64,000 nucleotides of DNA from JANQTF01 sp036835375 (lineage in GTDB: Bacteria > Bacteroidota > Bacteroidia > J057): contig DAITMB010000004.1 in assembly GCA_036835375.1 (NCBI GenBank), positions 16,387 through 80,386 on the forward strand, given 5' to 3'. Within the stretch, counting starts at the first letter, position 1. Each line of letters begins with the position of its first letter. The notes under the pieces were generated by a model. It did not search any database and was not told the DNA's origin. It worked only from the letters and a program-made list of their open reading frames with translations. Shown here in pieces: positions 8,236 to 18,768 of the stretch. The translations under genes were made by a program, and so were the position numbers.

Positions 8236-11200
8236 ATGAGCCAACCGAAATATTGGAGAGGGCTGGAAGAGTGGAAGCAGTCTCCAGATCACCTAGAGCA
8301 AGCTAAAAACGAGTTTCCTACCAGTGTCCCTCTGGAGGACATGCTCTCCGACAAGGCCGAAGAAGCTTTGGGTACCACCGCCAGTCGTCGTGACTTCATG
8401 AAGCTCATGGGCTTTGGAATCACGGCTGCTACCTTGGCTGCTTGTGCCGAAGGTCCAGTGAAAAAGGCTATTCCTTACGTGAATAAGCCCGATGACATCA
8501 TTCCTGGTGTCCCCAACTGGTATGCATCTACCACGCCTAGCGGTGTGCCTGTCTTGGTGAAGACCCGTGAGGGTCGCCCCATTAAGTTGGAAGGGAATCC
8601 GGATAGCACGCTCACCAATGGCGGTCTCGACGCCGTAGGGCAGGCTAGCTTGCTTGACCTGTATGATCAGGACCGCGCGCGCAAGCCTAGAAAAGGTGGT
8701 GATTTCGTGGAATGGGGAGATTTAGATGCGGAGTTGATCTCAACGTTTCAAACACTCGCTGCTGAAGGAGCCACCGTTCGCGTGTTGTCAAGGACTTTGA
8801 CTAGCCCAAGTAGCAAGGCCGCCGTGGCTGAATTCTTGGGTACGTTTGGCGAAAATGGCCAACATATCACGTACGAACCTGCGTCCACTTCAGCGATTGC
8901 GCAGGCTCACGCGCTCGACTTCGGGGTGAAGGCTTTTCCTTCGCTGCGGTTTGACCGCGCCAAGATCATCGCTTCTTTTTCCTGTGATTTCCTGGGCTCT
9001 TGGGGATCTACAGTAGAATATCTCAGCCAGTGGGCTTCACATCGCAGCCCAGACGGCGAATGGATGTCCCGGCATTACCAGATCGAATCGATTCTCTCCA
9101 ACACAGGTGCCAACGCAGACATGCGGTTCACAATCAAGCCTTCTCAGGAAGCGCTTGTTTTGGCAAACTTGTACAACAAGGTCGCCAGCAGGGTCGGCCA
9201 AGGAGCGCTTCGCAATGTCCCCAGCTTCAATCTCGCTGCAAACAGCTTGGATAAATTGGCGGCAGACCTCCTCGCGAACCGTGGAGAGTCACTGGTCGTT
9301 TCCGGTACCAACAACGTGACCGTTCAGCGCCTGGTCAACGGGCTGAACATGATGCTGGGCAATTACGGCAAGACAGTCGATCTGGATAATCCCAGCATGA
9401 TTCACCAAGCCGACGACGAGGCCCTGGCTTCGCTTGTGGCAGAGCTTCGTGCGGGATCCGTCGATGCATTGATTTTGCTTGACGCAAATCCTGTATATGA
9501 CACACCCTACGGCGAGGTATTTGCTAAAGGGTTGAAAGAGGCTAAGTTATCAATCTCCCTCTCCATCAAGGAAGATGAAAGCTCTAAGGCTTGCAGATAT
9601 CACTTGCCTTCGAGTCACTTCTTGGAGAGCTGGGGGGATGCCCAGCAGCGTGCCAATATCTATAGCTTGGTTCAGCCTGCCATTCATCCTATTTTCAAGA
9701 CGAGACAGGCCGAAGAGAGCCTTCTTCGTTGGTCTGGCAACAATGTCACTTTCCGTGATTATGTAAAGACTCGTTGGGAAGCAACATTGTATCCAGTGGC
9801 CGCGGGTACTTTTACCTCTTTCCGCAAGTTCTGGGAAGAAACTCTTCGCAAAGGAGTGTTGGAGCTTCCTGCTTCGCCTGCAACCACACCGACCTACAAT
9901 CCTGAAAGCCTTCAAGTCGCGGTGGATGCCATCGGAAACGTCGGTGGGGCCGAACTGGAGATTGCTTTCTATCAAAAAGTAGGAACCCGGGATGGCCGCC
10001 AAGCCAACAATCCATGGATTCAGGAAATGCCCGACCCAGTTTCTAAAATCGTGTGGGACGACTATGTATCGGTGCCCTTCACTTATGCTGAAGAAAACGG
10101 ATTGGAATTGGGCCAGATTGTGGATCTCACAGTCAATGGCACGACCTTCTCCTTGCCAGTCTTGGTGCAACCTGGCCAAGCCAACGGCGTGCTGGCAGTG
10201 GCGCTGGGTTACGGCCGTACCGACGCGGGGAGAGTAGCCAAAAAGGTGGGCGGAGTCAACGTCTATCCTTTCGTAGGTACAGAAGGCGGATCGCTACGCT
10301 ACGCTTCAAACAGCGTATCCCTGAGCAAAACCACACGCACCTATGAACTGGCGCAGATCCAGACCTACGATTTGCTGTACGATGAAAACCTTGGACGTCG
10401 CTTCGCGAAATCTTGGGGTACAGAATATGAGTTTGACCGGACCTCTGAAATTGTGAAAGAAACCGTTCTCGGCTATTACCAAAGCAAAGACGCGAACAAT
10501 CCCTATCGGAAGTCCCTCAAAAAATACGAAGCCAAAAAGGCCCACCTGGTGACGCTGTGGGAATCTCACTTCGAAGATCCCGAAACGTCTAAGATCATTC
10601 ACTGGGCAATGTCCATTGACCTAAACAAGTGCACGGGTTGTGGTGCTTGTGTGGTCGCTTGTCAAGCCGAGAACAATATCCCGGTGGTAGGCAAGAAAGA
10701 AGTGCTGACCCGAAGGGAAATGCACTGGATGCGGATTGATCGCTATTACAGTGGCGACCCTAACATGCCAGACACAGTGGATGCAGTGTTCCAGCCGATG
10801 CTTTGCCAGCATTGCGACAACGCTCCCTGTGAAACTGTGTGCCCGGTATTGGCCACGATTCACTCTACAGAAGGTCTCAACCAGATGACCTATAACCGCT
10901 GTGTGGGAACTCGCTATTGTGCCAACAACTGTCCTTACAAAGTGCGCCGCTTCAATTGGTTCAACTACACCAATGGAAGCCAGTTCACTGATGTTAATCC
11001 ATCTCAGAGTGAGCTTGGACGCTTGGTGCTCAATCCAGACGTGACTGTGCGTTTCCGCGGAGTCATGGAAAAATGTACCTTCTGCGTGCAGCGCCTACAG
11101 GATAAAAAGCTTCGTGCGAAGATCAATGGCAATAGCACGTATGCTAAGCCTGATCCAAACGACCGAGGATATACGGCTTGTCAGCAGACTTGCCCTACTG

Positions 11201-11469
11201 GTGCAATTGTCTTTGGTGATCGCAACGATCCCAATTCCGAGATCAACAAACTATGGTATGACCCAGCCTCGAAAGAAAATGAGCGCAAATACCATGTGAT
11301 TGAGGAAGTAAAGACTTTGTCATCTATCGCCTACCTGACTAAGGTCCGGAATCGGACAGGGGAGGAATACGAAGAACGTCAACGCGCATTCAACGCCTAC
11401 AAGTCAGCGATCTACGGCGTCGAAATGGGCGAAGTCCAACCTGCTGCCCAAGAGACAGAAAGCCATTGA
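8236..11469 (+). CDS. actB: Alternative complex III subunit B, iron-sulfur protein
   Basis: 1077 residues joining a molybdopterin-oxidoreductase-like domain that lacks cofactor (B1, to about 720) and a ferredoxin-like domain (B2, about 790-1060). The B2 cysteine motifs are CTGCGACVVAC (about 798), CQHCDNAPCETVC (about 856), CVGTRYCANNC (about 890) and CTFC with CQQTC (946-985). The third motif has a Gly where a fourth Cys would stand, which fits the reported three 4Fe-4S plus one 3Fe-4S centres. The N terminus has a twin-arginine signal SRRDFMKLMG followed by LAAC, so export by Tat and possible lipid anchoring are inferred. It passes electrons from the quinol site to the ActA/ActE hemes. Confidence 0.93.
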   Translation: MSQPKYWRGLEEWKQSPDHLEQAKNEFPTSVPLEDMLSDKAEEALGTTASRRDFMKLMGFGITAATLAACAEGPVKKAIPYVNKPDDIIPGVPNWYASTTPSGVPVLVKTREGRPIKLEGNPDSTLTNGGLDAVGQASLLDLYDQDRARKPRKGGDFVEWGDLDAELISTFQTLAAEGATVRVLSRTLTSPSSKAAVAEFLGTFGENGQHITYEPASTSAIAQAHALDFGVKAFPSLRFDRAKIIASFSCDFLGSWGSTVEYLSQWASHRSPDGEWMSRHYQIESILSNTGANADMRFTIKPSQEALVLANLYNKVASRVGQGALRNVPSFNLAANSLDKLAADLLANRGESLVVSGTNNVTVQRLVNGLNMMLGNYGKTVDLDNPSMIHQADDEALASLVAELRAGSVDALILLDANPVYDTPYGEVFAKGLKEAKLSISLSIKEDESSKACRYHLPSSHFLESWGDAQQRANIYSLVQPAIHPIFKTRQAEESLLRWSGNNVTFRDYVKTRWEATLYPVAAGTFTSFRKFWEETLRKGVLELPASPATTPTYNPESLQVAVDAIGNVGGAELEIAFYQKVGTRDGRQANNPWIQEMPDPVSKIVWDDYVSVPFTYAEENGLELGQIVDLTVNGTTFSLPVLVQPGQANGVLAVALGYGRTDAGRVAKKVGGVNVYPFVGTEGGSLRYASNSVSLSKTTRTYELAQIQTYDLLYDENLGRRFAKSWGTEYEFDRTSEIVKETVLGYYQSKDANNPYRKSLKKYEAKKAHLVTLWESHFEDPETSKIIHWAMSIDLNKCTGCGACVVACQAENNIPVVGKKEVLTRREMHWMRIDRYYSGDPNMPDTVDAVFQPMLCQHCDNAPCETVCPVLATIHSTEGLNQMTYNRCVGTRYCANNCPYKVRRFNWFNYTNGSQFTDVNPSQSELGRLVLNPDVTVRFRGVMEKCTFCVQRLQDKKLRAKINGNSTYAKPDPNDRGYTACQQTCPTGAIVFGDRNDPNSEINKLWYDPASKENERKYHVIEEVKTLSSIAYLTKVRNRTGEEYEERQRAFNAYKSAIYGVEMGEVQPAAQETESH

Positions 11470-11539
11470 TTTGGCCTATATCTTCAGACACACAATTCTC
11501 ACAAGTTTTCACTGACGACAAGACTAATTTCCCGCTGAT

Positions 11540-12943
11540 ATGAGCCACGTTAGATCGCCCATTCGCCAGAAGTGGGTCACCAATACAGACAGTTATGGGC
11601 AGGTCACGGCAGATGTCGTTCGCCCCATTGAGTCGAAGCTGAACTGGCTTTGGCTTGGTGCGACGCTTCTCTCTGGAGCTGTCATGCTCTTCGGGTTTGC
11701 CATGATCGGCTGGACCATCTACGAAGGGATTGGTACTTGGGGCCTGAATAAGACGGTTGGCTGGGCATTCGATATCACCAACTTCGTGTTTTGGGTCGGT
11801 ATCGGCCACGCCGGAACCCTGATTTCTGCGGTTCTCTTGCTATTCAGGCAGGAATGGCGGAACTCCATTAACCGGGCTTCAGAGGCCATGACCATCTTCG
11901 CGGTCGTGTGTGCGGGGATCTTTCCACTGCTCCACATGGGTCGGGTATGGCTGGGGCTTTGGTTTCTACCCTTTCCCAACACGCGTGGATCCCTCTGGGT
12001 CAACTTCAACTCTCCTTTGCTCTGGGACGTGTTTGCCATTTCGACTTACTTCTCGGTCTCGATCGTCTTCTGGTACCTCGGCATGATTCCAGATTTTGGA
12101 ACGATCCGCGACCGGTTTGCGATGAAAGGCAAAAAAGCGATTTCCAGAATCTATGGTGTTCTGAGCTTTGGATGGGAGGGCTCCGGAAGAAATTGGTCCC
12201 GCTACGAGACCATCTCTTTGATTCTTTCTGGCTTGGCCACGCCACTGGTACTATCGGTCCACACGATCGTATCCATGGACTTTGCTACCTCGGTGATTCC
12301 CGGTTGGCACACCACTATCTTCCCTCCATACTTCGTTGCTGGAGCTATTTTTTCTGGATTTGGGATGGTGCAGACCTTGATGATCGTCACAAGGAAGGTC
12401 TATAAGCTGGAGAACTACATCACGATGGACCACATGGAGTCGATCGCGAAAATCGTCTTGGCAACCGGATCGCTCGTGGGATTGGCTTACATGACAGAAT
12501 TTTTCACTGCTTGGTACTCGGGGTCACTTTGGGAGCGCTATGTGTTTATTAACCGCGCTTTTGGACCGCTCGGATGGTCATATTGGATCATGTTTAGCTG
12601 CAATGTGATTACACCTCAGCTCTTCTGGTTCAAGAAAATCAGAACGAGCATGGTGCTCACCTTCATCATCTCCATCTTCGTGAACATCGGGATGTGGTTT
12701 GAGCGCTTTGTGATCATTGTGACTTCGCTTCACCAAGACTTTTTGCCATCCAGCTGGACAATGTACAGCCCCACTTTTGTGGAGTTTGGCATCTTGATTG
12801 GATCTTTTGGATTGTTTTTCTTCTTGTTTTTCCTCTTTTCCAAGTTTGCGCCGGTGGTGAACATGTTCGAGGTGAAAACCTTGATCCATCATCCCAAGAA
12901 GCCCGAGCATTTGGAAGTGAAGAGCCAGCCCGTAACGGTATAA
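11540..12943 (+). CDS. actC: Alternative complex III subunit C, NrfD-like membrane quinol subunit
   Basis: A 467-residue polytopic membrane protein with about ten hydrophobic helices and the NrfD/PsrC fold. Features include ESKLNWLWLG before helix 1, a long charged cytoplasmic loop near FAMKGKKAISRIYGVLSFGWEGSGRNW, and WFERFVIIVTSLHQDFLPSSW near the C terminus. NrfD-like subunits carry the quinol site in Act complexes. It sits 70 bp after actB and 37 bp before actD, consistent with one operon. Confidence 0.93.
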   Translation: MSHVRSPIRQKWVTNTDSYGQVTADVVRPIESKLNWLWLGATLLSGAVMLFGFAMIGWTIYEGIGTWGLNKTVGWAFDITNFVFWVGIGHAGTLISAVLLLFRQEWRNSINRASEAMTIFAVVCAGIFPLLHMGRVWLGLWFLPFPNTRGSLWVNFNSPLLWDVFAISTYFSVSIVFWYLGMIPDFGTIRDRFAMKGKKAISRIYGVLSFGWEGSGRNWSRYETISLILSGLATPLVLSVHTIVSMDFATSVIPGWHTTIFPPYFVAGAIFSGFGMVQTLMIVTRKVYKLENYITMDHMESIAKIVLATGSLVGLAYMTEFFTAWYSGSLWERYVFINRAFGPLGWSYWIMFSCNVITPQLFWFKKIRTSMVLTFIISIFVNIGMWFERFVIIVTSLHQDFLPSSWTMYSPTFVEFGILIGSFGLFFFLFFLFSKFAPVVNMFEVKTLIHHPKKPEHLEVKSQPVTV

Positions 12944-12980
12944 GTTGTCCACCTTTTTTGACCTGAATTCTTCCTGGAAT

Positions 12981-13502
12981 ATGAAACGAAACCTGCTTAT
13001 CGGAAAATACTGGGACCCAGATAAGGTGATGGCAGCCCTGGACAAGCTGACGGGCCAAGGCGTGAATATCTTCGACGTGTTTTCACCCTTTCCAATTCAC
13101 GGCATCGAACCTTATCTCAACGCCAAGCGGACCCGCCTCACCGTGGCCTCCTTTATCTATGGCGTGACGGGCTTCCTCACCGCTGTGACGATGATGAGTT
13201 TGATCTACGGCGTGGTGTGGCCCATGAATATCGGGGGAAAGCCTGCATTGGCTTTCCCAAGCTTTGTGCCTATCACCTTTGAGATGACAGTCCTTTTTGC
13301 TGCTCATGGCATTGTACTGACCTTTTTCATCGTAGGCAATTACTGGCCGGGTAAGCGTGCCCAGCTACTGGACATTCGCCAGACGGATGATGTGTTCATC
13401 GTGGCAATTGACAAAGCCAAAATCCAAGATGAATCAGCTATTCGTGCTGTGTTCGAGGAGACCGGTGCTTACGACATTTTAGAAACTGAATACGAGAGAT
13501 GA
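12981..13502 (+). CDS. actD: Alternative complex III subunit D (DUF3341)
   Basis: 173 residues with two membrane helices (ASFIYGVTGFLTAVTMMSLI and TVLFAAHGIVLTFFIVGNYW) and an N-terminal cytoplasmic ferredoxin-fold-like segment beginning KRNLLIGKYWDPDKVMAALDKL. This is the DUF3341 family found as ActD. The ATG at 12981 was preferred over a TTG at 12945 because family members start close to this point. Its TGA overlaps the actE start by 4 bp (ATGA), so translation is probably coupled. Confidence 0.9.
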   Translation: MKRNLLIGKYWDPDKVMAALDKLTGQGVNIFDVFSPFPIHGIEPYLNAKRTRLTVASFIYGVTGFLTAVTMMSLIYGVVWPMNIGGKPALAFPSFVPITFEMTVLFAAHGIVLTFFIVGNYWPGKRAQLLDIRQTDDVFIVAIDKAKIQDESAIRAVFEETGAYDILETEYER

Positions 13503-14251
13503 TGAACCGCAAGACCCATATCATTCCGCTCATGGCAGTGGGAGTGCTTGCTCTGAGCTTGACTGGTTGCTACTTCGACAAGTCCAAGCGGAACATCGAG
13601 TACTCGCCAAACATGTACAACTCCCTTCCCTTGGAGCCCTATTCCCAGACAGTCTATCACGACACCGACATCGGGGGAAATTTCCCTGCCGTGGGCCCTG
13701 GAGAAGACAAAGTTGCTTTTTTCAAGGATGGCCTTTCGGCGCAGCGAGCGCCTGAAGGGACTGTGGCGCGCAAAGAGAGCTGGTATCGCCAAGAGGCATT
13801 CGAGGCCTATCCACTTCCAAACACGCCAGAAGCCTACGAGCAAGCCTCGACCATGATCTTCTCGCCACTGGACAATCCTACCCTGAATGCGGAAGGCATA
13901 CAGTGTACTGAGGCCTCCTTCAACCGTGGCAAGGAGCTTTACGAGCAACTCTGCACTATGTGTCACGGCGCCAATGGTAATGGGCAAGGGTCGCTAGTAA
14001 CCAAAGGAGCATTGGCTGGCGTGCCATCTTACTCCGGCCCTCAGTTGGCAGGATTATCTGTCGGCAAAATGTATCACTCCATCACCTACGGCAAAAATCT
14101 GATGGGCTCCTATGCTTCGCAAATGAGTCCGCAGCAACGCTGGGAGGTGATATGCTATATTCAGCAGTTTTTTGATGCAGCACCTTCGTCAGACGCAGCA
14201 TCTGCTGCAACAGAAACAATTCCTGCACCAGAAACAGCATCTGCCCAGTAG
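13499..14251 (+). CDS. actE: Alternative complex III subunit E, monoheme cytochrome c lipoprotein
   Basis: 250 residues. A lipoprotein signal ends with LSLTGC (Cys 24), and a single heme c site CTMCHG is followed by GNGQGSLVTKG, with a distal Met region (YGKNLMGSYASQMS) as expected of class I cytochromes. In Act complexes this periplasmic subunit accepts electrons from ActA and delivers them toward the oxidase. The last 25 residues are an Ala/Ser/Pro-rich tail. It overlaps actD by 4 bp. Confidence 0.92.
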   Translation: MMNRKTHIIPLMAVGVLALSLTGCYFDKSKRNIEYSPNMYNSLPLEPYSQTVYHDTDIGGNFPAVGPGEDKVAFFKDGLSAQRAPEGTVARKESWYRQEAFEAYPLPNTPEAYEQASTMIFSPLDNPTLNAEGIQCTEASFNRGKELYEQLCTMCHGANGNGQGSLVTKGALAGVPSYSGPQLAGLSVGKMYHSITYGKNLMGSYASQMSPQQRWEVICYIQQFFDAAPSSDAASAATETIPAPETASAQ

Positions 14252-14292
14252 GCGACTTTCCCTTGGGACTCACCTTTTATCATTGAGATATT

Positions 14293-15654
14293 TTGGCACA
14301 CGCACATCACTATACCACCGAGCAATTGACCGAACGATTTCAGTTTCTGGCTAAATACCGGACTGTGATTTTCGGTCTGATTGGGGTGGGGTTGGTCCTT
14401 GTTTTGGCAGGCTGGCTCTTCACCTCTTCCGGCGACACACATGCTGCAGACCATGCAGTGTTGGAGTCTGCCCCTTCTTCCATTCAGCCCGTTTCGGACA
14501 CGCACGGGGAGGATGATCACGGACATGGGCACCATGTCCCCACGATCGGCACTCGGATGTTGACAGGGACCCTCATTTCGGTGTTGTTTTTCTTCACCAT
14601 TTCGATGGGCGCGCTGTTTTTTCTTGCGGTGCTTCAGATCGGTAATGGAGGCTGGCAAACGGCTATCCGCCGTGTGCCCGAAGCCATGAGCATTTTTGTT
14701 CCTGTGGCGGGCGTGACCTTTCTCATTCTCCTTTTTTTCCTGGGAGATTTGTACGAGTGGGCCATTTTGCCTGCAGGGGTAGATGAGCTGATCGACAAAA
14801 AGCGTGGATGGCTCAATGAAACGGGTTTCTGGGTACGGACGATGATCTACTTCTTGGTGTGGATCGGTGCTGCACTGTGGCTGCGCAGGGTCTCCATTGC
14901 GCAAGATTCAGCGCCAACGGTAGAAGCTGGAGTGCCTTTTTTCAGAAAGAGCACTGGCATTGCGGCTGGATTTGTGGTGTTTTTCGCCTTTTCTTATAGC
15001 CTGTTCTCCTTTGACTGGATCAAGTCGCTGGAGCCTCACTGGTTCAGCACCATCTTCGGTGTGTATGTATTCGCAGGATCATTCGGTTCTGCCATGTTTA
15101 CTCTTGGATTGCTGCTGACCTTCCTCAAGCGCCAAGGCTATATGTCTTATGTTAATGATTCGCACATTCATGATGTGTATAAGTTCGCTTTCGGCTTCAC
15201 GGTATTCTGGGCATACATTTGGGTGTCTCAGTACTTGCTGATTTGGTACGCAAACATTCCGGAGGAAGGCATCTACTACGTGAAGCGCTATGTAGTCGGT
15301 GCGCCCGAGTATGTGGGAGGTCCCTTCAATGTGATCTGGATTGTGAACCTGCTTCTTTGTTTTGTCGCTCCTTTCTTCGGTCTGATGACCAGAAACAGCA
15401 AGCGCATGGCAAGGGTGTATGTGCCTGTGTCAGTCGTGGCACTCACGGGGCATTACCTCGACCTCTTTCAGATGATTACGCCTGGCGCCATGGGCAAATA
15501 CTGGAATTTCGGACTGATCGAAATCGGCTTTTTCTTAATGTTCGCAGGGATTTTCCTCTTCGTGGTGTTCACAGCATTGACACGAGCCAACTTGGTTCCG
15601 CTCAAGCATCCATACCTGGAAGAAAGCTTGCATCATACCACTGGCGCAGTGTAG
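14293..15654 (+). CDS. actF: Alternative complex III subunit F, NrfD-like membrane subunit (TTG start)
   Basis: A 453-residue polytopic membrane protein, the smaller NrfD-like partner of ActC. A His-rich N terminus (AHAHHYTTEQ) and a loop with HGEDDHGHGHH precede about ten helices. The start is TTG at 14293: an in-frame TGA lies at 14284-14286 and the next ATG is about 85 codons inside the protein, after the first helix, so the rare start is forced. It closes the act gene set and is followed 91 bp later by the oxidase subunit II gene. Confidence 0.9.
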   Translation: MAHAHHYTTEQLTERFQFLAKYRTVIFGLIGVGLVLVLAGWLFTSSGDTHAADHAVLESAPSSIQPVSDTHGEDDHGHGHHVPTIGTRMLTGTLISVLFFFTISMGALFFLAVLQIGNGGWQTAIRRVPEAMSIFVPVAGVTFLILLFFLGDLYEWAILPAGVDELIDKKRGWLNETGFWVRTMIYFLVWIGAALWLRRVSIAQDSAPTVEAGVPFFRKSTGIAAGFVVFFAFSYSLFSFDWIKSLEPHWFSTIFGVYVFAGSFGSAMFTLGLLLTFLKRQGYMSYVNDSHIHDVYKFAFGFTVFWAYIWVSQYLLIWYANIPEEGIYYVKRYVVGAPEYVGGPFNVIWIVNLLLCFVAPFFGLMTRNSKRMARVYVPVSVVALTGHYLDLFQMITPGAMGKYWNFGLIEIGFFLMFAGIFLFVVFTALTRANLVPLKHPYLEESLHHTTGAV

Positions 15655-15745
15655 GTTTTTCTCAATAATTTTTGCATAGAAAAAAAACAATACGTTTTAG
15701 GCGGAGTTTTTTGATGACGATTCCTAAGGCGATTTATCTGACAAT

Positions 15746-16813
15746 ATGGACTTCCAACTCTTATTTACCTCTATTCAAGTTTTGTTAGCTCTCATCCTTG
15801 TGATGGTCGCACTCAACTTGTATTTGGTTTTCCGACTGAAGGAAATTGATCCATTCGCAAAATGGAATCCGAATCTCCTCAATGGAGGCGGAATGCTCAT
15901 GTTTTATGTGGTCGGCATCGCGGCGGCTACTTGGTCTTCTATCGCGGTGTATGATGAGTTGATGCTGGTAACTAACGCTGCATCGGAGCACGGCAAGGAA
16001 ATTGACCGCATATTTTGGAACACAATGGTGGTAACCATCTTGGTTGTTGTCATCACGAATTTTCTTCTCTTCTACTACTCTTGGAAATACCAAGCCAAGC
16101 CGGGCCGCAAAGCGCTTTTCTATCCTCACAATGGCAGGTTGGAATTGGTTTGGACGGTGATCCCTGCTTTGGTATTGACGGTGTTGGTATTTGATGGTGT
16201 GGGCGTATGGCATGATATCATGAGGCCTGCTCCTGAAAACGCCATCCAAGTGGAAGTGAATGGAAAGCAATTTGCCTGGACATTCCGCTACCAAGGGTTT
16301 GATAATGAGTTTGGTCAATCCAATGTTACCTACATCGACGAAGGTAAAGGAAACGAACTTGGGATTAATCTTGATGACAAACGCGGCTACGATGACTTGG
16401 TCACCAGAGAGCTTCACTTTCCAGTGGGCGTACCTGTGAATCTAAACATCCGTACGCGCGATGTGCTTCACAGCGCTACTTTGCCCCACTTTCGGGTAAA
16501 GATGGATGCTGTGGCAGGAATTACGACCAATTTCCATTTCACGCCGACCATTACGACGGCAGAGATGAGAGAGAAAATGGGAGATTCTACTTTTAACTTC
16601 CAGATGAGTTGCCAGCAGATTTGTGGTGGTGGCCATTGGAATATGGGCGCAAAAGTGGTAGTAGAGACAATGGAAGAGTATCAAACTTGGATCGCTCAGC
16701 AGCGCACGTTTCTCGCCACTTATAAAGAGCTTAACCCGGATTTTGTAGCTCCCAAAAATCTAGCCTCTACGAAAGAGGAAGGCTTGCAGGAGATTGCAGA
16801 TGCCAAGAACTAG
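15746..16813 (+). CDS. coxB: Cytochrome c oxidase subunit II (CuA)
   Basis: 355 residues. Two or three membrane helices (about 5-28, 48-70 and 93-112, with another near 135-152) precede a cupredoxin domain with the full CuA ligand set: His in VLHSATLPHFRVKMD, then CQQICGGGHWNM supplying two Cys, His and Met. It receives electrons from cytochrome c at the periplasmic face. No C-terminal heme domain is fused, so electrons must come from ActE or ActA or a soluble cytochrome. It precedes subunit I by 39 bp. Confidence 0.95.
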   Translation: MDFQLLFTSIQVLLALILVMVALNLYLVFRLKEIDPFAKWNPNLLNGGGMLMFYVVGIAAATWSSIAVYDELMLVTNAASEHGKEIDRIFWNTMVVTILVVVITNFLLFYYSWKYQAKPGRKALFYPHNGRLELVWTVIPALVLTVLVFDGVGVWHDIMRPAPENAIQVEVNGKQFAWTFRYQGFDNEFGQSNVTYIDEGKGNELGINLDDKRGYDDLVTRELHFPVGVPVNLNIRTRDVLHSATLPHFRVKMDAVAGITTNFHFTPTITTAEMREKMGDSTFNFQMSCQQICGGGHWNMGAKVVVETMEEYQTWIAQQRTFLATYKELNPDFVAPKNLASTKEEGLQEIADAKN

Positions 16814-16852
16814 TTTTTTCAAATCGGAAAATAAATCAAGGTCTTACGAGAT

Positions 16853-18766
16853 ATGGCAGAGGTAAATCCAATCATTCAAAAGGGTCCTGCTTTCCATGAT
16901 GAGCATCATGGTCACGACGGAGGGCACCATGATCATCATGGGAGCTTCTGGACAACATATGTGTTTTCGACTGACCATAAGATGATTGCCAAGCAGTTTA
17001 TGATCACCGGGATCATCATGGCGATCATTGGGATTGGTCTGTCATCACTCTTTCGGCTACAGTTGGCTTTCCCTGAACAGAGCTTTGCTATCCTAGAATT
17101 CTTTCTAGGAAAATGGGCGCCTGGGGGGATTCTGAGTCCTGACTTTTATCTCGCGCTCGTCACAATGCACGGTACTTTCATGGTATTCTTCGTGCTAACG
17201 GCAGGGTTGAGCGGGACGTTTGCTAACTTTCTTATTCCGCTTCAGATTGGTGCCCGTGACATGGCTTCGGGTTTCATGAACATGCTCTCCTATTGGTTTT
17301 TCTTTGCCTCTTCGGTGATCATGTTGGCTTCACTTTTCGTAGGCACAGGTCCAGCGGCTGCAGGATGGACGATTTATCCACCATTGAGTGCTCTTCCTCA
17401 GGCAATCCCTGGCTCGGGATTGGGGATGACAATGTGGCTGGTAGCGATGGTGTTGTTTATTGCTTCTTCGCTTCTCGGAGGAATTAATTATATCACTACG
17501 GTCCTCAACCTACGGACAGTTGGCATGACGATGGACCGTCTTCCATTGACTGTCTGGGCGCTCTTCCTTACTGCAATCATTGGGGTGTTGTCTTTTCCCG
17601 TGCTGTTTGCGGCGGCATTGCTGCTCGTGTTTGACCGCATGTTGGGAACAAGCTTTTACTTATCGGACATTTTCATTCAGGGGGAGGTTTTGCATTACAG
17701 CGGTGGAAGTCCGATTCTGTTCCAGCATTTGTTCTGGTTCTTGGGACACCCCGAAGTGTATATCGTTTTGCTACCAGCCTTGGGTATTTCTTCCGAAATC
17801 ATCTCCGTACATTCTCGTAAGCCGATCTTTGGTTACAAAGCGATGATTGGTTCCATGATCGGGATTGCACTGCTTTCCTTTATCGTATGGGCCCACCACA
17901 TGTTTGTATCGGGAATGAATCCCTTCCTCGGAACGGTATTCATGCTCTTTACCCTTGTAATTGCTGTGCCCTCCGCGATCAAAGCATTCAACTACATTAC
18001 TACGCTGTGGAAAGGGAACATCCACTTTACCCCGCCGATGTTGTTTGCGATTGGATTGGTTTCTTTCTTCGTCACAGGAGGGATCACTGGAATTTTCCTT
18101 GGAAATGCAGCCTTGGACATACCACTCCATGATACCTATTTTGTGACCGCTCACTTCCACTTGGTAATGGGTTCTGCTTCCGCTTTCGGCTTCTTTGCAG
18201 GTATTTACCAGTGGTTTCCTAAGTTTTTCGGGAGAATGATGAATGCCCGTCTTGGCTACATTCACTTCTGGTTTACTTTCATTTCGCTGTATCTCGTTTT
18301 CTTCCCGATGCACTTCATCGGATTGGGCGGCGTAGCACGGCATTACTATAGCAACACAGGCTTCGCATTCATGGCTGGCTGGACTGATATGCAGGTGTTC
18401 ATCACCATTGCGGCCTTCGTCGGATTCTTTGGTCAATTGTTTTTCCTGTGGAACTTCTTCTACAGCATTTTCCGCGGCAAAGTCGCTTCTCTCAATCCGT
18501 GGAACTCAAATACCTTGGAATGGACGACGCCTCTTAAGCCAGGACACGGTAACTGGCCGGGAGCTATTCCTACCGTTTACCGTTGGCCATATGATTATAG
18601 TAAGCCCGGCGTGAAAGAAGATTTTCTTCCGATGCACATTCCGAACGAGGAAGTGGAGTATGAAGAAGGCTTCCCAAGACCAGCTACTTCCCCAGATAAG
18701 ACTCAAACGAAACCGTTGAAAGTTGAAGACGTGAACGCGACTGGGTTGAAAGAGAAGGGAGAATAA
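16853..18766 (+). CDS. coxA: Cytochrome c oxidase subunit I (heme-copper, A1-type)
   Basis: 637 residues with twelve or more helices. FWFLGHPEVYIVLLPALG carries the CuB His, the D-channel Glu and the cross-linked Tyr of type A1 oxidases. WAHHMFVSGM gives the two further CuB His, and HDTYFVTAHFHLVMG the heme a3/a His ligands. The N terminus is His-rich (HDEHHGHDGGHHDHHG), perhaps a metal-handling tail. It reduces O2 to water and pumps protons. It is immediately followed by the heme A synthase gene. Confidence 0.96.
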   Translation: MAEVNPIIQKGPAFHDEHHGHDGGHHDHHGSFWTTYVFSTDHKMIAKQFMITGIIMAIIGIGLSSLFRLQLAFPEQSFAILEFFLGKWAPGGILSPDFYLALVTMHGTFMVFFVLTAGLSGTFANFLIPLQIGARDMASGFMNMLSYWFFFASSVIMLASLFVGTGPAAAGWTIYPPLSALPQAIPGSGLGMTMWLVAMVLFIASSLLGGINYITTVLNLRTVGMTMDRLPLTVWALFLTAIIGVLSFPVLFAAALLLVFDRMLGTSFYLSDIFIQGEVLHYSGGSPILFQHLFWFLGHPEVYIVLLPALGISSEIISVHSRKPIFGYKAMIGSMIGIALLSFIVWAHHMFVSGMNPFLGTVFMLFTLVIAVPSAIKAFNYITTLWKGNIHFTPPMLFAIGLVSFFVTGGITGIFLGNAALDIPLHDTYFVTAHFHLVMGSASAFGFFAGIYQWFPKFFGRMMNARLGYIHFWFTFISLYLVFFPMHFIGLGGVARHYYSNTGFAFMAGWTDMQVFITIAAFVGFFGQLFFLWNFFYSIFRGKVASLNPWNSNTLEWTTPLKPGHGNWPGAIPTVYRWPYDYSKPGVKEDFLPMHIPNEEVEYEEGFPRPATSPDKTQTKPLKVEDVNATGLKEKGE

Positions 18767-18768
18767 GA